Shown: positions 46,957-57,255, counted from the first letter of the stretch. The stretch: 64,000 bases of DNA from Myxosarcina sp. GI1 (GCF_000756305.1 NZ_JRFE01000017.1:62001-126000), one strand, 5' to 3'. Numbers and translations: made by a program. The notes: generated by a model from the letters alone, not told the origin.

Positions 46957-48393
46957 TTATTCTGATTCTGCCGACTCGCTTTCGGTAACAGTAGCTGCTT
47001 CGACTTCGATCGCCTCATCATCGGCTACGTTACTTTCTAAGGGAGCCGCAGTTTCAGAAGCTTCGGTGTCGGCTTCAGATTTTAGAGATCCTTCTGGAAC
47101 GAGTTTAACCGTTACTTTCTCTCTCAGCCAGTCAAAAGTTTTTTCATTTATTAAATCTTCTGTCACCATTTTTTTCAACTTATCGCGATCGATGTCTTGA
47201 GAGTTGAGATTTGCTTCTACCTCTTTGATTTTATCGGCGATCGCCGTTTCCTCTGGCTTGAGTCCTTCTTTTTCGGCTATTGCCTCAATAATTTTGGCTT
47301 TTTTAAGATTTTCAATCGCCTCTGGTTTGGCACTTTCTCGCATTTGAGGTATGCGGTCTTTAGTTATCAGTTGATTTACATCCAAACCCATCTGCTGCAT
47401 CTGCATTACGGTTTTAGTCAAAACATTAGTAACCTCTTCTTGAATCCAAGTTTCTGGTACTTCCAAACTGCTTTGTTCTAGTAAAGCCGCAGCGATCGCT
47501 TCATTAACATTATTTTTGGTGCGATTTTCTGCCTGTTCTTGAAACTGCTTGACCAGGGTTTCCCGCAGTGCGTCTAGAGTTTCAAATTCACCATTACTAG
47601 CTTCCTCGGCAAAATCGTCGTCTAATTCTGGCAATTCTTTAGTTTTTAGTTCTTTAAGAGTAATGCTAAATACGGCTGGTTTGCCAGCTAAATCTTCCTG
47701 GGGATAATCTTCGGGAAACGTGACAGAAACTTCTTTGGTTTCTTCGGGCTTCATGCCGACTATTCCTTCTACCATACCGGGAATGAGTTTGCCTTCTACT
47801 AATTCGACTTGAAAATCGGTGGCACTTCCACCTTCTATTTCTTCTCCTGTAGACAGCGTACCTTTAAAATCCACAAGAGCGACATCGCCCATTTCTGCTT
47901 CCCGATCTTCGATTGGCACCAAATCTGCCTGTTGCTGGCGTTGCTGTTCGAGGCGGTCTTCTACCTGTTGCGGATCGTAGACAATTTCTTCGGCTGTTAC
48001 CTCAAGGTTATTGTAATCTCCCAGCTCTACCGTTGGCGGAACATCAACGGCGATCGCAAAAGTCAGGCTGTCTCCTGGATTGTACTGCTGTAAGAGTTCC
48101 TCAAAATTAGAACGCAAATTGTAGTTACCGAGAGCGTCAATTGCTTCTTGCTCGATCGCTTGGGGAATAGACTTTTGAATTAGCTCTTCTAAAGCAGCAG
48201 CTTTAATTCGCTGCTTGCCAATTCTTTGTAGTAGAATTTGACGGGGCACTTTACCCTTGCGAAACCCAGGAATATTGCTAGAGGTTGCAAGGCTGCTTAC
48301 CATTTCTTCGTAAGCGTTATCCGAGGCTTCAGCGGAAATTTCTATTTCTAAACCTATTTGGCTGTCAGGAAGTTGTTCCTGGGTTACTTTCAT
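46957..48393 (-). CDS. tig: Trigger factor
   Basis: Ribosome-associated chaperone and prolyl isomerase that meets nascent chains. The 478 residues show the ribosome-binding domain with the signature FRKGKVPRQIL (near 43-53), the FKBP-type PPIase domain (about 150-250, VALVDFKGTLSTGEEIEGG), and the helical C-terminal arms. The acidic tail (about 445-478) is a cyanobacterial feature. It is the first gene of the tig-clpP-clpX run and is divergent from a small ORF and asd. Confidence 0.94.
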   Translation of the reverse strand: MKVTQEQLPDSQIGLEIEISAEASDNAYEEMVSSLATSSNIPGFRKGKVPRQILLQRIGKQRIKAAALEELIQKSIPQAIEQEAIDALGNYNLRSNFEELLQQYNPGDSLTFAIAVDVPPTVELGDYNNLEVTAEEIVYDPQQVEDRLEQQRQQQADLVPIEDREAEMGDVALVDFKGTLSTGEEIEGGSATDFQVELVEGKLIPGMVEGIVGMKPEETKEVSVTFPEDYPQEDLAGKPAVFSITLKELKTKELPELDDDFAEEASNGEFETLDALRETLVKQFQEQAENRTKNNVNEAIAAALLEQSSLEVPETWIQEEVTNVLTKTVMQMQQMGLDVNQLITKDRIPQMRESAKPEAIENLKKAKIIEAIAEKEGLKPEETAIADKIKEVEANLNSQDIDRDKLKKMVTEDLINEKTFDWLREKVTVKLVPEGSLKSEADTEASETAAPLESNVADDEAIEVEAATVTESESAESE

Positions 48394-48469
48394 CGATGCT
48401 TCTATCTCTATATTGTTTAGTTCTTTTTATTATGAATCTCGTTAGAGAAAAAGTAACTTAAAAATAAAA

Positions 48470-48655
48470 TTAAGACTCGCTCTCAAGTAACGAAATTAAC
48501 CAACGGTCAATTGACAACAAGACCTCGCGTTGTAAAGACGAGTCTTGAAGGACGGCTTTTGTTTCGGAGTAAACCTCCAAGGCTTCGATTGGGTATGGCG
48601 CGGTATCCTTGCCATCTCTTTCGCTCGAAATCGTGTCCTCTTCTGACTTGGTCAA
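48470..48655 (-). CDS. Possible small protein, uncharacterised
   Basis: A 61-residue frame starting with TTG at 48655, containing EALEVYSETKAVLQDSSLQREV and then LSIDRWLISLLESES. The second half reads like an amphipathic helix and the sequence looks protein-like, but the start is weak and no homologue is recognised. It lies between tig and the divergent asd gene. It may be noise. Confidence 0.35.
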   Translation of the reverse strand: MTKSEEDTISSERDGKDTAPYPIEALEVYSETKAVLQDSSLQREVLLSIDRWLISLLESES

Positions 48656-48841
48656 TTAACCACTAGCCATGATAGTACAACATTGCCAAGCGCAACATTT
48701 TATTACTTATTGTCTCAAATAGCTTATGGTACGATCGGGACTAGCTCGAAATTAGTTAAATTAACTTTATTTATTTTAGTATTTTAGTATCGGGAAGGGC
48801 GATCGCCTGGAAAATGAAAATTAAATTGGAGGTTATTGTAA

Positions 48842-49882
48842 TTGTCTAAAGAAGTAAATATCGCTATTTTGGGAGCAACGGGGGCTGTAGGACAAGAACT
48901 GCTCGAACTGTTAGCAGAGCGTCAATTTCCCGTGAAAAATTTAAAGTTGCTGGCTTCTGCTCGCTCGGTAGGTAGTAAAATTGAATTTCAAGGTACCGAG
49001 CTAACTGTAGAAGAAGTTACTTCAGACTCTTTTGACGATGTCGATATCGTTTTGGCATCTGCTGGCGGTTCGACTTCCAAAGCCTGGGCTAAAACCGCAG
49101 TAAAGGCAGGTGCTGTAGTTATCGATAACTCTAGCGCGTTTCGGATGAACCCAGATGTACCTTTAGTAGTACCCGAAATTAATCCGCAAGCGGCAAGTAA
49201 ACATCAGGGAATTATTGCCAACCCCAACTGTACGACAATTTTGATGGGACTGGCAATTTATCCCCTACATCGAGAACAGTCTCTCAAGCGGGTTGTGGTA
49301 GCTACTTATCAATCTGCTTCGGGTGCTGGTGCTAGAGCAATGGCGGAGTTAAAAACCCAGGCTAAAGCAATTTTAGCTGGGGAAACTCCCCAGGCTGAAG
49401 TTTTACCCCATCCCATCGCTTTCAATCTATTTCCCCATAATTCTCCCCTCGACGAACGGGGATATTGTGAGGAAGAAATGAAAATGGTCAATGAAACCAG
49501 AAAAATTTTTGACGCACCAGAACTAAAAGTTAGTGCAACCTGCGTTCGCGTACCCGTACTGAGAGCGCATTCAGAGACAGTTAACCTGGAATTCGAGCGT
49601 CCTTTTAGCGTCGAACGAGCCAGAGAAATTTTGGCTAACGCACCTGGAGTTAAATTGGTCGAAGATTGGCAGAGTAATTATTTTCCTATGCCCATAGATG
49701 CTACTGGCAAAGATCCAGTATTAGTAGGAAGGATTCGGCAAGATATTTCTCATCCTAATAGTTTAGAGCTATGGTTGTGTGGCGACCAAATTCGTAAAGG
49801 AGCAGCTTTGAATGCCGTACAGATAGCAGAACTTATGTTAGCGGAAAATTTGTTGACTACCTCTACTTCAATGGCAATTTGA
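48842..49882 (+). CDS. asd: Aspartate-semialdehyde dehydrogenase
   Basis: Reduces aspartyl phosphate to aspartate semialdehyde for lysine, methionine and threonine synthesis. The 346 residues have the NADP motif GATGAVGQE (10-18), the nucleophile cysteine in NPNCTTI and the C-terminal RIRQDISHPNSLELW. The start is TTG at 48842, preceded by GGAGG at 48828-48832, nine bases away; the N-terminus SKEVNIAILG aligns with the family so the rare start is credible. dapA follows 43 bp on, forming an asd-dapA operon of the lysine/diaminopimelate branch. Confidence 0.93.
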   Translation: MSKEVNIAILGATGAVGQELLELLAERQFPVKNLKLLASARSVGSKIEFQGTELTVEEVTSDSFDDVDIVLASAGGSTSKAWAKTAVKAGAVVIDNSSAFRMNPDVPLVVPEINPQAASKHQGIIANPNCTTILMGLAIYPLHREQSLKRVVVATYQSASGAGARAMAELKTQAKAILAGETPQAEVLPHPIAFNLFPHNSPLDERGYCEEEMKMVNETRKIFDAPELKVSATCVRVPVLRAHSETVNLEFERPFSVERAREILANAPGVKLVEDWQSNYFPMPIDATGKDPVLVGRIRQDISHPNSLELWLCGDQIRKGAALNAVQIAELMLAENLLTTSTSMAI

Positions 49883-49925
49883 CAACAAAATAATTAGTGT
49901 TTAAGATTTACAAGCGATCGCGCCA

Positions 49926-50813
49926 ATGACTAACGAACCTTTTGGTAGAGTAATTACGGCAATGGTAACTCCCTTTGCCGAAGATGGCAGTGTTGACTAC
50001 ACAGTTGCCGAAAAATTAGCCGTTTATTTAGTAGAAAACGGGAGTGATGGGGTGGTAGTTTGTGGTACTACTGGAGAATCTCCTACTTTGAGTTGGTCGG
50101 AAGAATACGAACTATTTAAAGTAGTCAAGCAAGCAGTAGGAAACAAAGCTAAAGTAATTGCAGGAACTGGCTCAAACTCTACCTCAGAAGCGATCGCGGC
50201 AACCCAGAAAGCTGCTAAACTGAATTTAGATGGTTCTTTGCAGGTAGTACCTTATTACAATAAACCACCACAAGCAGGGCTGTACAGACATTTTGAAGCG
50301 ATCGCCAAAGCCTGTCCCGATTTACCGATGATGCTTTATAATGTTCCAGGACGTACTAGCCGTAATCTAGAAGCTACAACAGTAGCAAAGCTAGCCGAAC
50401 TAGATAATATTTTGGCGATTAAAGAAGCTAGTGGTAGTGTCGAACAGGCTGGTCATATTCATCGCCTGTCACCAGAGTTGGCAATTTATTCTGGTGAAGA
50501 TGTTTTAACTTTACCCCTACTAACGATGGGAGCAGTGGGAGTGGTCAGCGTAGCTTCTCACTTGGTAGGGAAGCAAATGCAGGAAATGATTTCGGCGTTT
50601 AGAGAAGGCAACAATCGAGGGGCAACTGCAATACAAATCGAGCTTTTGCCGTTATTTGAAGCTTTATTTATGACTACTAATCCCATTCCTGTAAAGACAG
50701 CATTAAATTTACAAGGATGGAATGTCGGTAGTTTGCGTTCTCCTCTTTGCGAGTTAGAATTAAGTTCGACTGAAAAATTAAAAGCAACTTTAGCTCAACT
50801 AAATATACTGTGA
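49926..50813 (+). CDS. dapA: 4-hydroxy-tetrahydrodipicolinate synthase
   Basis: Condenses aspartate semialdehyde with pyruvate in lysine and peptidoglycan precursor synthesis. The 295 residues contain GTTGE (47-51), the active-site tyrosine Y138 in [10 protein letters not shown] and the Schiff-base lysine K166 in AIKEASG. It follows asd closely, making the metabolic logic of the operon clear. A gap of 295 bases with no gene separates it from the RNase J gene. Confidence 0.95.
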   Translation: MTNEPFGRVITAMVTPFAEDGSVDYTVAEKLAVYLVENGSDGVVVCGTTGESPTLSWSEEYELFKVVKQAVGNKAKVIAGTGSNSTSEAIAATQKAAKLNLDGSLQVVPYYNKPPQAGLYRHFEAIAKACPDLPMMLYNVPGRTSRNLEATTVAKLAELDNILAIKEASGSVEQAGHIHRLSPELAIYSGEDVLTLPLLTMGAVGVVSVASHLVGKQMQEMISAFREGNNRGATAIQIELLPLFEALFMTTNPIPVKTALNLQGWNVGSLRSPLCELELSSTEKLKATLAQLNIL

Positions 50814-51108
50814 ATTTGTTGTTATTACTTATTTATTTCGTTACTATTTAATAATCTATTTAGTTTTAATCAAAATAGTTACAATTGTGAGTTAAACAAA
50901 TAATTTTTTAAGCGATCGACAAAATTTTAAATTGACTATAATTTAGCTAAAATTGACAAAATACTCAAAGTATTTTATTTCGCTACAATTCATACTTAAA
51001 AACGCTAGCAAATTATTAGAGCAGTATAGGATTACAAAACAATAGTAAATATTTTTAATTTTATTAATAGTTTTATCGAGTCAATCAATCACCAATACCA
51101 AAAAAAAT

Positions 51109-52878
51109 ATGAACAAAAAAGCAAGTAAATCGACTTTAAAAATTATTCCTTTAGGAGGACTACATGAGATAGGCAAAAATACCTGTGTATTTGAATATGA
51201 AAACGAAATTATTTTGTTAGATGCTGGGTTGGGATTTCCTTCAGACCAAATGCACGGCATTAATATCGTGTTGCCCGATATGACCTACTTGAGAGAAAAC
51301 TCCGACCGCATCAAGGGCATGATTGTGACTCACGGACACGAAGATCATATCGGTGGTATTGCCTATCACCTCAAACAGTTTGATATTCCAGTAATCTACG
51401 GTCCTCGTTTGGCAATGTCTCTACTAAGAGACAAGTTAGAAGAGGCTGGGGTTAGCGATCGCACTACTTTAAAAAGTGTACTTCCCAGAGATACAGTACG
51501 CATCGGAAATTCTTTTTCGGTGCAGTATATTCGCAATACTCACTCGATCGCCGATAGCTTTAGCGTCGCCATTACTACACCACTGGGAGTATTAATTCAT
51601 ACGGGAGATTTTAAATTCGATCATACTCCCGTAGATGGCGAACACTACGACCTGCAAAAACTAGCCGAATATGGCGAACAAGGCGTATTGTGTCTGATGA
51701 GCGACTCTACTAATGCTGAAGTTCCAGGGCATACACCTTCGGAGCGATCGGTATATCCAAATTTAGACCGAATTTTCGGACAGGCAGAAGGACGCTTGAT
51801 GGTGACTACTTTTTCTTCTTCCGTGCATCGGGTAAATATGATTCTCGAACTGGCAGAGAAACACGGACGTAAAGTAGCCGTAGTCGGGCGATCGATGCTC
51901 AATGTAATCGCTCATGCCCGCAAGTTAGGATATGTAAAATGTCGCGACGATCTGTTCGAGTCACTAAGATCGGTAAATCGACTGCCCGATGAGAAAGTGT
52001 TAATTTTAACCACTGGTTCGCAAGGGGAAACTCTTGCCGCTATGACCCGTATCTCTAACGGTCAACACCGACATATTCAGGTCAGGGAGGGTGATACCAT
52101 TGTCTTTTCTGCCAATCCCATCCCAGGTAATACCATTGCTGTCGTTAACACGATCGATCGCCTGATGATGCAGGGCGCGAAAGTAGTTTACGGCAAGAGT
52201 GAAGGCATTCACGTTTCGGGTCATGGTGCGCGAGAAGATCACAAGTTGATGCTAGCTCTTACTAAGCCTAAGTTCTTTATTCCCGTTCACGGCGAACATC
52301 GCATGTTAATCGAACATTCGGGAATGGCTCAGGCAATGGGTATACCAGAGGAGAACATTGTCATTATTAAGAATGGCAATATTATCGAACTAACTAAAGA
52401 TAGTATTGGTATTAACGGTGAAGTTCCTTCGGGAATCGAATTAGTCGATCGCAACGGTATCGTCCAAGATAATGTAATGAAAGAAAGGCAGCAGCTAGCC
52501 GAAGATGGAGTAGTGACGACAGCCGCAGCCATCGACTGGTCGGGTAAATTATTAGCAACTCCTACAGTTCATCTACAGGGGGTAGTAACCTCAGTAGAAA
52601 AATCGCTGCTGCAACAGCTAGCGGTGAAGACTTTAGAAACAATCTTGCGCGATCGCTGGAATGAATTTAGTCAAAATAGTAATAACGAGTTGGAAGTAGA
52701 CTGGACTGGAATTAGACTAGAAATTGAAGGTGGTTTGCAAAGATTGATGAGACGTGAACTACGCAGCCGTCCTTCGGTAGTATTTTTACTACAAACGCCA
52801 GAAAAACCTCAGAGCAAATCGTCATCTAGAAAAAGAAAGCGTTCTGCTGCAATTAGTACGGTAGGCTCCAGGTCTTAA
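51109..52878 (+). CDS. rnj: Ribonuclease J
   Basis: A 5'-to-3' exonuclease and endonuclease for mRNA decay and rRNA maturation. The 589-residue protein is a beta-CASP metallo-beta-lactamase with the motif HGHEDHIGG (75-83), IHTGDFKFDH, and the beta-CASP signatures SDSTNAEVPG and HVSGHGAREDH. The C-terminal tail is basic (SSRKRKRS). Cyanobacteria rely on this enzyme with RNase E. It is downstream of asd-dapA, a known cyanobacterial neighbourhood, and ends in a strong terminator. Confidence 0.94.
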   Translation: MNKKASKSTLKIIPLGGLHEIGKNTCVFEYENEIILLDAGLGFPSDQMHGINIVLPDMTYLRENSDRIKGMIVTHGHEDHIGGIAYHLKQFDIPVIYGPRLAMSLLRDKLEEAGVSDRTTLKSVLPRDTVRIGNSFSVQYIRNTHSIADSFSVAITTPLGVLIHTGDFKFDHTPVDGEHYDLQKLAEYGEQGVLCLMSDSTNAEVPGHTPSERSVYPNLDRIFGQAEGRLMVTTFSSSVHRVNMILELAEKHGRKVAVVGRSMLNVIAHARKLGYVKCRDDLFESLRSVNRLPDEKVLILTTGSQGETLAAMTRISNGQHRHIQVREGDTIVFSANPIPGNTIAVVNTIDRLMMQGAKVVYGKSEGIHVSGHGAREDHKLMLALTKPKFFIPVHGEHRMLIEHSGMAQAMGIPEENIVIIKNGNIIELTKDSIGINGEVPSGIELVDRNGIVQDNVMKERQQLAEDGVVTTAAAIDWSGKLLATPTVHLQGVVTSVEKSLLQQLAVKTLETILRDRWNEFSQNSNNELEVDWTGIRLEIEGGLQRLMRRELRSRPSVVFLLQTPEKPQSKSSSRKRKRSAAISTVGSRS

Positions 52879-52901
52879 AACGCCAAAATACAATTAGAGC
52901 A

Positions 52902-52935
52902 AAACTGGAGCTAAAATTTAGCTCTAGTTTTTTTT
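52902..52935 (+). terminator. Rho-independent terminator after rnj
   Basis: AAACTGGAGCTAAA (52902-52915) and TTTAGCTCTAGTTT (52917-52930) pair almost completely, with one G-U pair, and a run of T follows. Confidence 0.85.
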
Positions 52936-53064
52936 ACATCTAACTTTAGATAGAGCTAAACGAGAAAAAAAATTGCTTGTTATTACATTTAACAGATGTA
53001 TTTATACAGTCAAAATTGTTCTAATAGTTAGTGTAAGCAATAATCAAATATAATCCACATCACT

Positions 53065-53604
53065 ATGCCTAAAGTTAACATTGGACTGACCGAAGAACAA
53101 TTACATGGCGTAATAGATTTGCTAAACAGCGATCTTGCCGACCAATATTTATTAATTATTAAAACCAAAAAATATCATTGGGATGTGATCGGACCTCAGT
53201 TTCGTACCCTTCACGAGCTTTGGGAAGAACAGTATGAAGCCATTACGATCAATATTGACGAAACAGCAGAAAGAATTCGCGCTCTAGGTGGCTATCCTGT
53301 AGGTACTGCCGAGGGATTTCTTAAGCTAGGTACGATTCGCGAACATCCTAACGATTTGCCCAATGCCAACAAAATGGTGGAACGTTTGGTAGTAGACCAC
53401 GAACAAATTATTCGCAATTTAAGAGATCACATTGACCAGTGTGGCGAAAAATACCACGATGAAGGAACTGCCGACTTCTTAACAGGAATGATGGAGCAAC
53501 ACGAGGAAATGGCTTGGATGCTGCGTTCTTTCCTAGAGGGACAAGAATTAGATCCTAGTGGCGAACGTCCTGGTTCCGAAACCAAACCTGCCGTTAAAGC
53601 TTAA
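53065..53604 (+). CDS. dps: Dps-type DNA-protecting ferritin
   Basis: A 179-residue Dps that oxidises ferrous iron with H2O2, stores it and can protect DNA. Ferroxidase residues are in KKYHWDVIG, TLHELWEEQY and NIDETAERIR (H, D and E of the dimer interface). The C-terminal tail (GERPGSETKPAVKA) is short and basic at the end. It lies 29 bp ahead of a stress protein gene, so the two are cotranscribed. Confidence 0.92.
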   Translation: MPKVNIGLTEEQLHGVIDLLNSDLADQYLLIIKTKKYHWDVIGPQFRTLHELWEEQYEAITINIDETAERIRALGGYPVGTAEGFLKLGTIREHPNDLPNANKMVERLVVDHEQIIRNLRDHIDQCGEKYHDEGTADFLTGMMEQHEEMAWMLRSFLEGQELDPSGERPGSETKPAVKA

Positions 53605-53633
53605 AATAAAAAAAGTAATCAATTTGACAGAAA

Positions 53634-54404
53634 ATGGCAGAAACAGAATATAAAGCAGAACGCACTATTACTGCAGTTCTCAAAGAAGAAAAGCAGATAG
53701 ACAATGTCGTTCGACGCTTAATCGACCGAGGTGTGGATAAAAACCACATCTCGGTAATGGGTAGAAATTTTGAGTCTCAAACCCGTATTGCTGGATTCAT
53801 CTCTAAAAAAGACGTAATTTTGGGTGGTTTGCGTACTGGAGCCATATTTGGTTCGTTGTTTGGATCGCTACTTAGTCTGTTAACTGGTGTAGGAGTACTA
53901 TTTATTCCCTTCGTTGGTTCGGTAGTAGCGGCGGGACCTATTGGTTCGGTATTGTTGGGAGCAGCAACTGGTGCCTTAGCGGGTAGTGCTGGTGGTGGTT
54001 TGGCTTCTGCTCTATCTACGTTGGGTATGTCAGAAGACAAAGCAGCAGTCTACGAAACTCGACTCAAAGCTGGAGATTTTCTAGTTATGGCTGAAGTTCC
54101 TGCTGACAAAACTGGTGAATATCAAATGCTTATTGAAAGCGCAGGTGGTGAAGAAGTTCACGTTAGCGAAGGTACTTTACCGCGTCCCTGTGCCGAAGGT
54201 TGTGAAAGTCCTGAAGATTTATCACCCGAAATTCGTACTCACTTATCTACAGAAGCACAACAAGATTTTGTTGAGTACTATAAAAAAGCCTTGAATGAAA
54301 CCAAAGATGAGATGAAAGCCGAGCATAGTGCTTGGGACAAAATAAAGGATAAATACGGCGAAGACGAGAATGGCGTTTATTCTAAAGTCAAAGTCGAAAG
54401 CTAA
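53634..54404 (+). CDS. General-stress (YflT-like) membrane protein with C-terminal ChaB domain
   Basis: 256 residues. The N-terminus resembles the GsiB/YflT stress domain ([23 protein letters not shown]). A glycine-rich hydrophobic hairpin spans about 65-135 ([19 protein letters not shown] ... [19 protein letters not shown]), then a soluble domain, and residues 195-256 form a ChaB-like domain ([20 protein letters not shown] ... [13 protein letters not shown]). It is cotranscribed with dps. The combination suggests envelope and cation stress, but function is not established. Confidence 0.78.
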   Translation: MAETEYKAERTITAVLKEEKQIDNVVRRLIDRGVDKNHISVMGRNFESQTRIAGFISKKDVILGGLRTGAIFGSLFGSLLSLLTGVGVLFIPFVGSVVAAGPIGSVLLGAATGALAGSAGGGLASALSTLGMSEDKAAVYETRLKAGDFLVMAEVPADKTGEYQMLIESAGGEEVHVSEGTLPRPCAEGCESPEDLSPEIRTHLSTEAQQDFVEYYKKALNETKDEMKAEHSAWDKIKDKYGEDENGVYSKVKVES

Positions 54405-54437
54405 ATTAAGCCAATAAAAAATACAAAATTTTGCAAG

Positions 54438-54475
54438 CAGAGATTTGATGTAAATTAATCTCTGTTATTTTTTTG
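54438..54475 (+). terminator. Rho-independent terminator after the dps pair
   Basis: CAGAGATT (54438-54445) and AATCTCTG (54457-54464) form a perfect 8-bp stem with an 11-nt loop and are followed by TTATTTTTTT. Confidence 0.82.
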
Positions 54476-54619
54476 TTATTAAGTTTTAAAGAATTATTGT
54501 ATTACTATATATCTGTTTGAATAAAAATATTTTTTGTTCACAAGTTCTTCAATTTATTTGTTTAACTTGAATATTGAAGCAAACAAAAACAAAGCTCTAT
54601 TTTTTGATGGATAAATATC

Positions 54620-55315
54620 ATGCTGTTTCGCCAATTATTTGACAGCGAGTCGAGTACCTATACCTATCTAATCGCCAATTTAACACTCAAAGTTGCAGTT
54701 TTGGTCGATCCCGTTTTAGAGCAGGTAGAACGAGACTTGAAGCTACTTAAAGAATTGGATCTAAGCCTGCGTTATTGCTTAGAAACCCATATCCATGCCG
54801 ACCACATAACGGGTTCGGGCAAACTAAGAGAGTTAACTGGCTGTTTGAGTATCGTTCCCCACAATGCTGCGGCTGACTGTGCTAACCGTCATATTCAGGA
54901 TAAAGAGATTTTAAATTTGGGTAATATTGTTGTCGAAGCGATCGCGACTCCAGGACATACAGATAGTCACATGGCTTATTTAATCAACGGTGATAGAATT
55001 TTGACAGGAGATGCTTTATTTATTCGCGGTTGTGGACGTACGGATTTTCAAAGCGGCGATGCAGGTACGCTATACGATTCGGTAACGCAAAGATTATTTA
55101 CTCTCCCCGATAGCACATTAGTCTATCCCGCCCATGATTATCGAGGACATACAGTTTCAACGATTGGAGAAGAAAAACGCTGGAATTCTCGCTTTGCAGG
55201 TAGAGAGCGAGCTAGCTTTATTCGATTGATGAATAATCTAGATCTTCCCGATCCTAAAAAAATGATGGAAGCAATACCTGCAAACAAACTGTGTGGCAAT
55301 GTAGCTACTTTGTAA
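54620..55315 (+). CDS. ETHE1-type persulfide dioxygenase (MBL fold)
   Basis: Oxidises glutathione persulfide to sulfite in sulfide detoxification. The 231 residues carry THIHADHITG (H57, H59, D61, H62), TPGHTDSHMAY, and the family GCGRTDFQSGD and YPAHDYRGHTVSTIGEEKRWN segments that separate persulfide dioxygenases from glyoxalase II. One iron is expected. The gene stands alone and ends 3 bp from the convergent RTX hydrolase gene. Confidence 0.9.
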   Translation: MLFRQLFDSESSTYTYLIANLTLKVAVLVDPVLEQVERDLKLLKELDLSLRYCLETHIHADHITGSGKLRELTGCLSIVPHNAAADCANRHIQDKEILNLGNIVVEAIATPGHTDSHMAYLINGDRILTGDALFIRGCGRTDFQSGDAGTLYDSVTQRLFTLPDSTLVYPAHDYRGHTVSTIGEEKRWNSRFAGRERASFIRLMNNLDLPDPKKMMEAIPANKLCGNVATL

Positions 55316-55317
55316 AA

Positions 55318-56895
55318 TCAAACGACATTAAAGTCACTCTCAGTTAAAGTAGTCGTATCAAATCCTGTAAGAACAGCTAGGGTTTCATCGGTAGCGGCGA
55401 CAAAAATTTTGTCCTCAGCGAAAGACAAATCGCCAAAATTTAGTTCGCCAGAAAGCATCAGCGAATCGCTGTCGGCTTCAAAATCGGAAATATAATCGGT
55501 GCCAAAGCCAGGAGTTAATTCAAATATATCGGCACCAGCATTACCATATAGAGTATCGTTGCCAGCACCTCCATCAATTAAATCCTTTCCTCGACCACCT
55601 CTAAGCAGATCGTTGCCGTCACCACCGTTAAGGGTATCGTTGCCCAGATTTCCCCAAATTTTGTCTTTACTATCGCCACCTAGAAGATAGTCCCCGTTAG
55701 AACCACCCCAGAGATAATCGCGATCGCTTCCGCCAATGATAATATCTTTACCTGCGGCACCTAAAAGCATGTCATTGCCATTGCTACCAAACAGCAAATC
55801 TTCACCAGAACCACCCCAGACAAAGTCGCTATTTTCACCACCATCAAGGAGATCGTTACCTTTATTTCCCAATAGCCAATCGTCACCCGCCCCACCTTCA
55901 AGGCGATCGCTGCTATTCCAGCCAAAGATTAAATCGCTACCATCTAAACCATCTATATTGTCTTGTTCCTGAGTTCCCAACAAAAAGTCTCTCTCTGCCG
56001 TACCGCTTATTTCGTTAAAAGTCGGTTGGGGTATTTCTCCACTAATAGTTTGAGCGATAACGTCTGCTAATAGAGCGTGTGCTTCAGTAGTTGGATGAAA
56101 AGCGTCCCAAAAGAAAAAACCAGTTTCGGTGTTAGGCTCTGTTGGTAGTTGCCCCGAAAATAATAAAGGATCGGTTACATTACTAAAGCCAAACTGTTCT
56201 GGATTAGCTGCTATGGCTTCAAGTTCGGTAAATAAATCTACTTCTATAATTTCAGCGTTACTAGAGGCAGCTTCAAAATTGTCTAACGCTAAGGATAAAC
56301 CGCCATTGAAAGCTTTGGTAATAGCAGTTGCCTCACCTTGAAACTCAAAATTAGAGGGCAGTCTACCTAAAGATGGTAGGTTAGATACAATTAGATTTTG
56401 TGCGCCTAAATCTGCCAGCTTGCTAACGCTGTCAACGATATTAGTAATTCCTCGCTCGACTAACTCTGCTGGATCTGAGGCAACGCTACCGCCAAGATAA
56501 TCCAAGAAGTCATTAGCTCCTGCCCAGACTAAATACAGGGCATCAGGGTCTACATTATCAGAATTACTGCTGGTAAAGGCATCAATTTGATCTGCCAATC
56601 CTGGTAAAGTTACATCGGGCAACAAAGGTGCGATATCGTCATTAATAGAGTTACCCGTTCCAGTTCTAGCACCACCTACTGCAAAGTTATTACCTGCTCC
56701 ATCATCGTAGTAAGGGTCTAAGGTAAGTTCTAAATCTTCAGCTAAGTATTCAACTGCCACCAAACCATTAGAAAAACGACCTAAATAATAAGGTGGGGGT
56801 GGAATTGCGCCTAGCGTAAGGGCAAATGAATTACCAGAATCAGATAGGCTATCGCCAAAAACAATAATTTGAGTCAAGTCATTTGAATCAAACAT
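55318..56895 (-). CDS. GDSL/SGNH hydrolase with C-terminal RTX calcium-binding repeats
   Basis: Residues 1-290 form an SGNH esterase: block I FGDSLSDSGNS with S16, the oxyanion Asn in WAGANDF (N128) and block V DAFHP with D264 and H267. Residues about 318-456 are some fifteen RTX-like nonapeptides of GGxGxDxLxG type that fold into a calcium-bound beta roll. There is no N-terminal signal peptide, so type I secretion through a C-terminal signal is the usual route. Likely an extracellular lipase/esterase; substrate unknown. The repeat region is seen directly, secretion is inferred. Confidence 0.9.
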   Translation of the reverse strand: MFDSNDLTQIIVFGDSLSDSGNSFALTLGAIPPPPYYLGRFSNGLVAVEYLAEDLELTLDPYYDDGAGNNFAVGGARTGTGNSINDDIAPLLPDVTLPGLADQIDAFTSSNSDNVDPDALYLVWAGANDFLDYLGGSVASDPAELVERGITNIVDSVSKLADLGAQNLIVSNLPSLGRLPSNFEFQGEATAITKAFNGGLSLALDNFEAASSNAEIIEVDLFTELEAIAANPEQFGFSNVTDPLLFSGQLPTEPNTETGFFFWDAFHPTTEAHALLADVIAQTISGEIPQPTFNEISGTAERDFLLGTQEQDNIDGLDGSDLIFGWNSSDRLEGGAGDDWLLGNKGNDLLDGGENSDFVWGGSGEDLLFGSNGNDMLLGAAGKDIIIGGSDRDYLWGGSNGDYLLGGDSKDKIWGNLGNDTLNGGDGNDLLRGGRGKDLIDGGAGNDTLYGNAGADIFELTPGFGTDYISDFEADSDSLMLSGELNFGDLSFAEDKIFVAATDETLAVLTGFDTTTLTESDFNVV

Positions 56896-57255
56896 TATAA
56901 AAAGAAGCTCGTCAATTTATTTTAGAGTTGCCGATCTTAATTATGGAATTGAAAATTGATTTGTTTGTAGCTATTAGCCGTTAGCTTTTGATTCAGCAAC
57001 GTCTTTATTCTTAATATTAAAACAATCGAGCAACTGTATAACCAGTTTTAATAAATGGTATAAGTTCGCGCTTGATGCGAATAAGATTCATTTGAATTTA
57101 CTGATGACAAAGTTTAAATCAGCTATACTGCTATTCAAAAAATATTAACTATATGTTTATTTGCAACAATTTTCATATTAGTTAAGTACAAATTCAAACC
57201 AAACGAGAATCGCCGCTCCCCTGGTGTTTGCTGCCTAACTAATCTAAGGGTTACC
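56896..57255. other. 360-bp intergenic region, no gene seen
   Basis: AT-rich spacer between the RTX hydrolase and a TPR-like gene, both on the minus strand. It must hold the hydrolase promoter. A 5-bp hairpin (TTCGC/GCGAA) is the only structure I see. Confidence 0.6.

Noticed and set aside
50958-50976. Hairpin AAAATACT/AGTATTTT between dapA and rnj
   Set aside because: It is short and entirely AT-rich without a clear T-tract; chance occurrence in an AT-rich spacer is likely.
55499-55972. Plus-strand Pro/Ser-rich frames opposite the RTX repeats
   Set aside because: They are antisense of the periodic RTX coding sequence.
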